64,000 nt of DNA. Origin: Paenibacillus dauci. Its GTDB lineage: Bacteria > Bacillota > Bacilli > Paenibacillales > Paenibacillaceae. The notes beneath the pieces were generated by a model, which searched no databases, was not told where the DNA came from, and worked only from the letters and a program-made list of their open reading frames with translations. The DNA lies in contig NZ_LAQQ01000001.1 in assembly GCF_000971985.1 (NCBI RefSeq), positions 992,001-1,056,000 of the forward strand, in the 5' to 3' direction. The number at the start of each line of letters is the position of its first letter. Position 1 is the stretch's first letter. Of this stretch, positions 57,489 through 64,000 are shown piece after piece. Position numbers and translations under genes: made by a program.

Positions 57489-59741
57489 TTAAGCAGACCG
57501 GGGACCGGATGTATCGGTGGTAGATTGTTCTGCCTGTCTGGTCTCGTTACTTTCTCCACTCTCTTTTGGATCTGTTTCTGTCTGAGAATCTGTACCTTCT
57601 TTATGTTCCTGAAGATCATGTTCATGGATAAGTTCGTGCTCATCAGATGGATCGGCATCCGATTCCGGAGTCATTTCAGCTGCAGGTTCTGTCTGAAATT
57701 GTGCAATCAGCTCATTCAGGGTATCCGAGATACTATGAAGCGACTGTGCAGAAGCTTCGAGACGATCAAGCGCAGATAGCTGCTCGACAGAACGTTTGTT
57801 AGCCTGACCTGCTTTGGATGATGTATTTTTGGCAATATCCGCCAGGTTTTCGAGTGAAGCTGTAATCTGCTGTGCACCTGCAGACATCTCTTCGGAAGCA
57901 GAAGAGACTTCCTGGATCTCGGCAGACATCTGCTCTACATCCCCTTTGATCGAATCGAACATTCGGCGGGTATCTTCCAGCGAGCTGAGTCCACGAGTTA
58001 CTCGTACAGCCCCACTTTCCATTCCCATCAGTACAGCTGCCGTTTCTTCCTGCATAGCTACGATCTGTGCGGTAATCATTTTGGTGGACTCGCCTACACT
58101 GGTTGCCAGATTACTGATCTCGGAAGCGACTACCCCAAATCCGCGCCCTGCTTCTCCTGCACGTGCAGCTTCAATCGAAGCATTGAGAGCCAATAGTGTT
58201 GTCTGCTTGTTAATGCCCTGGATCATATCGATAATACTGCTGATTTGCTGGGCCCGTTCATTGAGCGAGCCAGCCATTTTACCGGCTTCATCCATTACCA
58301 GCTTGGCCGAATCCATTTGCTTGACCACTTTATGCAGCTGATGATTGCCTTCTCCGGTCTTCTGTTCCATTTGCTGTGCAGCACTGGCGACTTCTTGTAC
58401 CGACTCAGCAATCCGCTGTACACCTGCTGCCATTTCTTCCATGGCTGTTGTACTTTCATCCGTGGCTTGCAGCTGTGTCAGAGAACCCTGCTCCATATCT
58501 ACCAGCTCATCCACATTATGCCGCGCATCTGCTGCAGTCTGTCTGGAATCCTCGACCATATGTGCTGCAGTGTTCTGGATCAGGGAAGACTGTTCATCCA
58601 ATCGCCGAATAACTGTACCTGTAGATTCCAGAATATGATTGAATTCTACAGCCATTTGTCCAAACTCATCGCGACGATTGACTTCCAGACGTTCAGAGTA
58701 ATCACCGGCTGCCATTTTACGGCTCAGATTCATCATTTTTCGGATCTCCCGAATCATGCCCAGATTATTCCACAGTATAGCTCCTGCCAGTACAATTAGA
58801 CTAATGCCGCCGATAATGAGCAGAGTATTCAGCATCTCGCGTGCAGGCTGCTGGATTTCAGCTTGGGATAAAATAATCCCTGTCTTCCATCCGGTTCCTT
58901 CCAGCGTCTGGAAATATATTGTGTAACTCTGGCCTGCCAGCTGAATCGAAGCTTGCCCTTTATTTTGCGCCATCACCGCAGCCAATGCTGCTTTATTAAC
59001 GTTCTCTGCTCCGGTAAACGCACCGCCTGCCTTAATCCCTGTCTCGCTGCTGGCCAGTACATTTCCATTATGATCCAGCAGTAAAGCATGTCCAACCGCT
59101 CCAATATCCATATTATTAATGTAATCACGGATACTATTGATATTCAGATCGGATGTTGCTACTCCCAGAGCCTGACCTGTAGCACTACGAATCGTTTTGC
59201 CCGCCGTAATCATCGTCGTGCCTGTTTTCTCATCGGTAAAAGGTTCGGTGTAATAGATCCGGTCAAAATTACCCAATGTGCCTGTGTACCATGGCTTACT
59301 CAAATAATCATATGCCGGATCGTCATATTCAAAAGTAGACGAAATATTGTCTCCTTTGCGTGCTGCATAGACAGAGTGGTATTTGGCCCCATCATCAAAA
59401 GCATCTGCTGCAAAATAGATACCGCTGCCGTAGGTCATGGCACTCAGCATTGTCCAGCGTTCGGTGAGCTGGGCATAATCGTCCATATTCATTATTTCAT
59501 GAGTCTGTCCGGCGGCAGCAGCCAGTGAAGAAGCTACCGTCGAATTGTTAGTAATCTGTTCCTTGATACTGGCAGTCACTCCATTAAGACTGCTGGTCGC
59601 CGTATTGTTCATTTCTTCATTGAGCTTTTGCTTCGCAAATTGGTAAGAAAGCACACTAATAAGTACCAGTACAATCAACACAATCGGCAATAATGTTGCC
59701 AGTGTGCGCGCCTGGATACTTTTAAATTGAAAACGTCCCAC
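57489..59741 (-). CDS. methyl-accepting chemotaxis protein, paralogue with acidic tail
   Basis: A 750-residue paralogue of the adjacent receptor: dCache sensor ([18 protein letters not shown]), HAMP and [25 protein letters not shown]. Unlike its neighbour it ends with ~60 polar acidic residues (Glu/Asp/Ser/Thr). The start is GTG at 59741. A SigD-like promoter lies upstream. The pair likely arose by tandem duplication. Confidence 0.93.
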   Translation of the reverse strand: MGRFQFKSIQARTLATLLPIVLIVLVLISVLSYQFAKQKLNEEMNNTATSSLNGVTASIKEQITNNSTVASSLAAAAGQTHEIMNMDDYAQLTERWTMLSAMTYGSGIYFAADAFDDGAKYHSVYAARKGDNISSTFEYDDPAYDYLSKPWYTGTLGNFDRIYYTEPFTDEKTGTTMITAGKTIRSATGQALGVATSDLNINSIRDYINNMDIGAVGHALLLDHNGNVLASSETGIKAGGAFTGAENVNKAALAAVMAQNKGQASIQLAGQSYTIYFQTLEGTGWKTGIILSQAEIQQPAREMLNTLLIIGGISLIVLAGAILWNNLGMIREIRKMMNLSRKMAAGDYSERLEVNRRDEFGQMAVEFNHILESTGTVIRRLDEQSSLIQNTAAHMVEDSRQTAADARHNVDELVDMEQGSLTQLQATDESTTAMEEMAAGVQRIAESVQEVASAAQQMEQKTGEGNHQLHKVVKQMDSAKLVMDEAGKMAGSLNERAQQISSIIDMIQGINKQTTLLALNASIEAARAGEAGRGFGVVASEISNLATSVGESTKMITAQIVAMQEETAAVLMGMESGAVRVTRGLSSLEDTRRMFDSIKGDVEQMSAEIQEVSSASEEMSAGAQQITASLENLADIAKNTSSKAGQANKRSVEQLSALDRLEASAQSLHSISDTLNELIAQFQTEPAAEMTPESDADPSDEHELIHEHDLQEHKEGTDSQTETDPKESGESNETRQAEQSTTDTSGPRSA

Positions 59742-59792
59742 GATAATCCTGTCTCCTCTATTATGTATTCAAATAAACCCCACAATCTATAT

Positions 59793-59820
59793 ATATCGGC
59801 TGACTGCTTCTATAACTTTA
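59793..59820 (-). promoter_or_regulatory. SigD-type (motility) promoter of the second chemoreceptor
   Basis: On the minus strand TAAA (59820-59817), 16 bases, GCCGATAT (59800-59793). The B. subtilis SigD consensus is TAAA, ~15 bases, GCCGATAA. It lies ~50 bases before the start. Confidence 0.7.
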
Positions 59821-60006
59821 GAACTATATTCATATAAATATTGTTCACTCAATATTTGTGTTAAGGATGTGTCTAATCCTACAAGCTGCTTACCCAAGAA
59901 AAAATATACTCATCCATTGTATTTGAACAAAAATTGAAGTTTATATTCCTTTATGCGTTTGCATGGCGATGATTTCTATTGATTTTATTGATCCTATATA
60001 CAAAAA

Positions 60007-60050
60007 GCACACGCTCTTTTCACCGGTTGGTCCGTGAAAAAAGCGTATGC
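60007..60050 (-). terminator. tyrS terminator
   Basis: ACGCTC-TTTTCAC pairs with GTGAAAA-AGCGT; T5 on the minus strand. A second arm (ATTTGGCC/GGCCAAAT, 60061-60088) precedes it. Confidence 0.8.
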
Positions 60051-60105
60051 CTTATATGCCATTTGGCCCTGGGTAATGATGGCCAAATTAGATGCTTCTA
60101 TACTA

Positions 60106-61362
60106 TTAGCTGGTTTTCAGTTTGGCAAATTTACGTTTGCCGACCTGTACGATATCTCCGTCTGCAGGTGTAATCATCGCATTCACATCATCAATCTTCT
60201 GTTCGTTAATTTTGACAGCACCCTGCTGAACGCTGCGTCTTGCTTCACTCTTCGAAGAAGCAAAGCCCAGATGGCTGATCAGGTCGATCAGACCGATACT
60301 TCCGTCTGTGAGCATACCTTGTTCCAGAGTCACTTCCTGAATATCATCCGGCAGTGCACGCTGCTGGAATACCGTAACAAAATGATTTTTCGCAGCTTCT
60401 GCTGCTTCCTGGTTGTGGTACATGCGAACATAAGTATGAGCCAGATTCATTTTGGCATCACGAGGATGTACACTGCCATCTTCCAACCCTTTGCGCAGTG
60501 TAGCCAGATCTTCATTGGAAATGTCTGTAGTCAGCTCGTAGTATTTCGCCATCAGCTCATCCGGGATACTCATCGCTTTACCGTAGATCTCATTCGGCTC
60601 TTCATCAATACCGATGTAGTTGCCCAGACTTTTACTCATCTTCTGGACGCCGTCCAAGCCTTCAATCAATGGCAGCATGATCGCTACCTGCTGCTCTTTG
60701 CCATACTCTTTTTGCAAGGTACGCCCCATCAGCAAGTTGAACTTCTGATCCGTACCCCCCAGCTCGATATCACTTTCGAGTGCAACCGAGTCCATCCCCT
60801 GCATCAGCGGGTAGAAGAATTCATGAATGCTGATCGGCAATCCACCCTGGAAACGTTTGGTAAAGTCATCCCGTTCCATCATGCGTGCTACCGTTACTTT
60901 GGCAGCCAGGTTCACCACTTCTGCAAAATTCATCGGGCTCAGCCATTCCGAGTTGAAATATACTTTGGTCTGGGCAGGGTCAAGGATTTTGTTAATCTGC
61001 TGCTGGTAAGTCTCTGCATTATGCTTAACCTGCTCTTCGGTAAGCTGTTTACGGGTTTCGGATTTACCGGTAGGATCACCGATTCGGCCAGTGAAATCAC
61101 CAATAATCAGCTGCACCATATGACCAAGCTCCTGGAACTGGCGCAGCTTTTGCAGTACAACCGTATGGCCTACATGAATATCTGGTGCAGAAGGGTCAAG
61201 ACCCAGCTTGACGGTCAATGGTTTGCCGGTTGTAATCGATTTGATAATCTTGCGGCGCAGCTCATCCTCCGGTACAATCTCGGTTACTCCGCGCCGAATT
61301 ACGCTTAATTGACGCTCTACTTCAGCTTGCTGATCTGGTGTTAGTTCTTCCCATTTTGTCAT
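60106..61362 (-). CDS. tyrS: tyrosyl-tRNA synthetase (TyrZ-like branch)
   Basis: A 418-residue class I synthetase. HVGH (HIGH motif, in DPSAPDIHVGHTVVLQ) and KMSKS are intact; an S4-type RNA-binding domain (SEARRSVQQGAVKINEQK) ends the protein. The N-terminus resembles the TyrZ rather than TyrS type of B. subtilis. Start ATG 61362 is eight bases from AAAGGAG; 61365 is possible. Under T-box control. Confidence 0.96.
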   Translation of the reverse strand: MTKWEELTPDQQAEVERQLSVIRRGVTEIVPEDELRRKIIKSITTGKPLTVKLGLDPSAPDIHVGHTVVLQKLRQFQELGHMVQLIIGDFTGRIGDPTGKSETRKQLTEEQVKHNAETYQQQINKILDPAQTKVYFNSEWLSPMNFAEVVNLAAKVTVARMMERDDFTKRFQGGLPISIHEFFYPLMQGMDSVALESDIELGGTDQKFNLLMGRTLQKEYGKEQQVAIMLPLIEGLDGVQKMSKSLGNYIGIDEEPNEIYGKAMSIPDELMAKYYELTTDISNEDLATLRKGLEDGSVHPRDAKMNLAHTYVRMYHNQEAAEAAKNHFVTVFQQRALPDDIQEVTLEQGMLTDGSIGLIDLISHLGFASSKSEARRSVQQGAVKINEQKIDDVNAMITPADGDIVQVGKRKFAKLKTS

Positions 61363-61447
61363 CATAATCGCTCCTTTAAATTAACTCTTTTATCCTGAAT
61401 AAATCGGTTCCTGATAGGACAGACAGGCTTGCGAGATTATTTATGAA

Positions 61448-61815
61448 CGCAAAAAAGACCTGTCCACCCCTATAAAGGGACGAGCAGGTCTCGCGTTACC
61501 ACCCTAATTAGAATCTGATCCGATCGCCCAGCAATCAACTGCTATATTACAGCTGCCGATCCCAAAGACGTCTTCTCCGGATTCTCACTTCATTATTTAT
61601 AACGGAACATTCATTCCGGTCCTGGCTTATATGTGCTTCATATCCTGACGAAGGTTATGTCTGCATTTTCACCGGACGGCTCCAGACCTGTAATTCAAAG
61701 GAAGTCCTCTCCGGTTCGCACCAACCACCGGCTCTCTGATTCAGGATGATCTTCACTTCTACTGGGTGTCTTTCTCAGCCTTTGCCATATCCAATTGTCG
61801 AAAACTTGCTGTAAA
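61448..61815 (-). ncRNA. tyrosine T-box riboswitch of tyrS
   Basis: Minus strand. The leader has the T-box sequence AGGGTGGTAACGCG (consensus with AAC in place of ACC), overlapping the 5' arm of a terminator (GACCTGCTCGTCC...GGACAGGTC then TTTTTT). A Stem I region with GAATTACAGG holds a Tyr codon UAC (61692-61690) as probable specifier. Uncharged tRNA-Tyr would bind and prevent termination. Confidence 0.93.
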
Positions 61816-61824
61816 GATATTACG

Positions 61825-61853
61825 TTTATATCACACTCATACAACCAAGTCAA
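61825..61853 (-). promoter_or_regulatory. tyrS T-box promoter
   Basis: On the minus strand TTGACT (61853-61848), 17 bases, TATAAA (61830-61825). Confidence 0.8.
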
Positions 61854-61908
61854 CGCTTCGACTTCCGACTTTGTGCCTATCTGCTGCTTATCGGTCGTAA
61901 GAAACTGA

Positions 61909-61935
61909 TTGTAGACTCATGTTTTATGCTATAAT
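61909..61935 (+). promoter_or_regulatory. candidate promoter of the PBP gene
   Basis: Perfect TATAAT (61930-61935); -35 candidate TTGTAG (61909-61914) with a short spacing of 15. Confidence 0.5.
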
Positions 61936-61961
61936 AGTGGCTGGTAAAAGGGGGAAGAATC

Positions 61962-64000
61962 ATGGCTGAAAAGAAGGACATTCGTCCAACAAAAAAACCT
62001 GACCGTTCCGCCGGTACCCGTTCTCGGGGCCGCAGGATCTGGACAACCATCAAGTGGATCTTGATCGCAGGCTTTACCTTCTGTCTGTTCGCTGGTGGTA
62101 TTTTGCTGGGCTACGTCTCTTCCATTGTAAAAGATGAACCCGTACGTTCGCGTGCAGAAATTGTAAAGTCGATTGATGAAAATGCAGTAACCGGCTTTGC
62201 CTATTTTAGTGATGCTTCTCCAATTGGTCAGCTCAGAACAGAGGAAGACCGGAGACTTGTTACTTTTGATCAAATTCCGCAATCCGTTATCAATGCTATT
62301 ATATCCATAGAAGACAACCGGTTTTATGAACATATGGGTGTGGATATGAATGGTACACTTCGCGCCGTCAAACAGAAAGTGCTGAATGAATCGGTTCAGA
62401 CTGGCGGTAGTACGCTCACCCAGCAGTTAGCAAGACGGGTATTTCTGAGTGCGGATAAGACCAACGACCGCAAAATCAAAGAAATGCTGTTATCCATGCG
62501 GATCGAGCGTTTCCTGACTAAAGATGAGATTTTAACAGCGTATCTGAATAAAATGCCTTTCGGTAAAGGCTCCAGTGGATACAATATTTTTGGTATCAAG
62601 GCAGCCGCCAAAGGAATTTTCGGTATTAATGATCTGAATGAAGTCAATATTGCAGAAGCTGCCTATATGGCAGGTCTGCCCCAGCTTCCAACTGCCTATT
62701 CTGCGTTTAACAGCGGCGGCAGTTTCAACGAGGCCGGCTTCAAACGTGCTGTAGAGCGCCAGCAGCTGGTACTGAAACGTATGAATGAGCTGGGCAAAAT
62801 TACAAATCAGCAGTATCGCGAAGCTCTTGCTTTTGATATCAAAGGAGCTCTGGCCAAACCAACATCCAAAGCCTACTCTACGTATCCTTATCTGATGATG
62901 GAGACCGAGCGTCAGGGTGCCCAGATTCTGCTGAAGCTGAATAATCCTGATCTGGATAAAGCCAAAATTTCTTCCCAGGAATATAATGAATTATTGGAAG
63001 AATCACGGCAAAAACTGCTTACAGGTGGCTACCGTGTGTATACGACGATCAACAAAACTGTCTATAACACCATGCATGAGATTGCAGCGGACAGCAGCAA
63101 TTTCTCACCTGATAGCAGCAGCAAAGGAAAAGAACAAACGGCAGCAATGATGATCAATCACAAGACCGGGGCAATTCTCGGTATGATTGAAGGTCGCAGC
63201 TTCCAGGAAGAACAGATGAACTATGCGACCCAGATGACACGGCAGCCCGGCTCGACGATGAAGCCTATTGCCGCCTACCTGCCGGGACTCGATTCCGGAG
63301 TAGTACAGCCGGCGAGCATTCTGGATGATGCACCGCTCATTATGGAAAACGGCAGCAAAGGTTATCATATTCCGGGTAATGCCAATGGACGTTATCAGGG
63401 TCTGGTTACTGCACGTACAGCACTGAATGAATCGCTGAACCTGCCTGCCCTAAAAGTATTTAACCAGAAAGTCGGCATTGCCAAAGCATGGACATTTGCC
63501 AAAAAACTCGGTATCACTACGATTACCCAAGATGATTATTCCGCTCAGACCGGCGTACTGGGTGGTTTGAAATATGGGGTCACTGTTGAAGAACTTACCA
63601 ATGCATATGGTTCTATTCCGAACCAGGGTGTATTCAATGATTCCTATATGATCAGTAAAATTGTGGATCCATATGGTAATGTAGTCTATCAGCACAAAGC
63701 GGAGCCTACACGTGTCTACTCCAAGCAGACAGCGTATCTGATGACCGATATGCTGCGTACGGTTATCTCGGGTTCCGATGGTACCGGTCGTTCTCTGCAA
63801 AGCCTGTTTAACAAATACGGCAAAATTCCGATCGCCGGTAAAACAGGATCTACCCAGAACTATGCAGATGTATGGTTTATGGGCTTTACGCCGGATGTAA
63901 CGCTTGGCGTATGGGCCGGTTATCGTGAACCTGTTAATACGCTGTCCGAGGATGGCAAGAAGCGTGCCCGTACACTCTGGGCAACGATTATGAACAGAGT
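61962..64000 (+). CDS. class A penicillin-binding protein (3' truncated by window)
   Basis: The 679 visible codons stay open to the right edge. Basic N-terminus, one membrane helix (~27-50), GT51 transglycosylase (IEDNRFYEH catalytic Glu, GGSTLTQQL) and a transpeptidase with all three motifs: STMK (about 430), SLN, and KTGS. It is PBP1A-type, polymerising and cross-linking peptidoglycan. Start ATG follows AGGGGGAAG. It lies divergent from the tyrS leader. The C-terminus is outside the window. Confidence 0.96.
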   Translation, partial: MAEKKDIRPTKKPDRSAGTRSRGRRIWTTIKWILIAGFTFCLFAGGILLGYVSSIVKDEPVRSRAEIVKSIDENAVTGFAYFSDASPIGQLRTEEDRRLVTFDQIPQSVINAIISIEDNRFYEHMGVDMNGTLRAVKQKVLNESVQTGGSTLTQQLARRVFLSADKTNDRKIKEMLLSMRIERFLTKDEILTAYLNKMPFGKGSSGYNIFGIKAAAKGIFGINDLNEVNIAEAAYMAGLPQLPTAYSAFNSGGSFNEAGFKRAVERQQLVLKRMNELGKITNQQYREALAFDIKGALAKPTSKAYSTYPYLMMETERQGAQILLKLNNPDLDKAKISSQEYNELLEESRQKLLTGGYRVYTTINKTVYNTMHEIAADSSNFSPDSSSKGKEQTAAMMINHKTGAILGMIEGRSFQEEQMNYATQMTRQPGSTMKPIAAYLPGLDSGVVQPASILDDAPLIMENGSKGYHIPGNANGRYQGLVTARTALNESLNLPALKVFNQKVGIAKAWTFAKKLGITTITQDDYSAQTGVLGGLKYGVTVEELTNAYGSIPNQGVFNDSYMISKIVDPYGNVVYQHKAEPTRVYSKQTAYLMTDMLRTVISGSDGTGRSLQSLFNKYGKIPIAGKTGSTQNYADVWFMGFTPDVTLGVWAGYREPVNTLSEDGKKRARTLWATIMNR

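Noticed and set aside
60034..61308. 424-codon plus-strand frame
   Set aside because: Antisense to tyrS, whose motifs (HVGH, KMSKS) are unambiguous on the other strand.

Overview
The window looks like a chromosomal segment of a Paenibacillus-type member of the Bacillales (Firmicutes). The reasons are strong GGAGG-type ribosome-binding sites, frequent TTG/GTG starts, compact operons, and gene order shared with Bacillus subtilis: yicC(yloC)-remA-gmk-rpoZ-coaBC-priA-def-fmt-rsmB-rlmN-prpC-prkC-rsgA-rpe next to rpmB and the yloV/recG cluster, plus ylbF/ylbG, ftsW and ylaN. No rRNA, tRNA, prophage, insertion sequence or CRISPR array was recognised.

Region 1 (1-8310, minus strand). This is an accessory locus. 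A Ser/Thr kinase, a ~720-residue protein that reads like a TssB-TssC (type VI sheath) fusion, a 141-residue Hcp/tail-tube-like protein, a J-domain protein, two FHA proteins and a membrane-anchored PP2C phosphatase lie in one orientation. Kinase, phosphatase and FHA are the parts that regulate type VI secretion in proteobacteria. I read this as one end of a contractile-injection system running off the left edge. It is the best candidate for a poorly described system here.

Region 2 (8463-12654). An OFA-type MFS transporter sits beside a YpdB-like LytTR regulator and a YpdA-like sensor kinase. Between regulator and transporter is a direct repeat that matches the E. coli YpdB operator (GGCATTTCAT, 11-base spacer, near-identical copy). 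This appears to be a complete pyruvate-responsive module.

Region 3 (12852-19315). A secreted protein with an (Ala-Ser)11 tract encoded by a hexanucleotide microsatellite is followed by recG, a DegV/FakB protein, fakA and the divergent rpmB.

Region 4 (19598-37798, minus strand). A long housekeeping cluster: rpe, rsgA, prkC, prpC, rlmN, rsmB, fmt, def, priA, coaBC, rpoZ, gmk, remA, yicC, a bifunctional homocysteine methyltransferase/MTHFR, and dapF. It covers translation, RNA modification, restart of replication, CoA synthesis and the second, housekeeping kinase/phosphatase pair.

Region 5 (37799-50615). rqcH has an unusual triple-repeat leader. An SDR oxidoreductase, a PHP phosphoesterase, a LysR regulator, an unknown protein, ylbG/ylbF, an M20 peptidase, ftsW with a coupled leader ORF, an Asp23 protein, a Ca2+/H+ antiporter, ylaN and an HPr-like protein without the catalytic histidine follow.

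Region 6 (50849-64000). An M29 aminopeptidase, a GAF-GGDEF diguanylate cyclase, rpsD with a long leader, two paralogous chemoreceptors (one with a SigD-type promoter), tyrS under a tyrosine T-box, and a class A penicillin-binding protein cut by the right edge.
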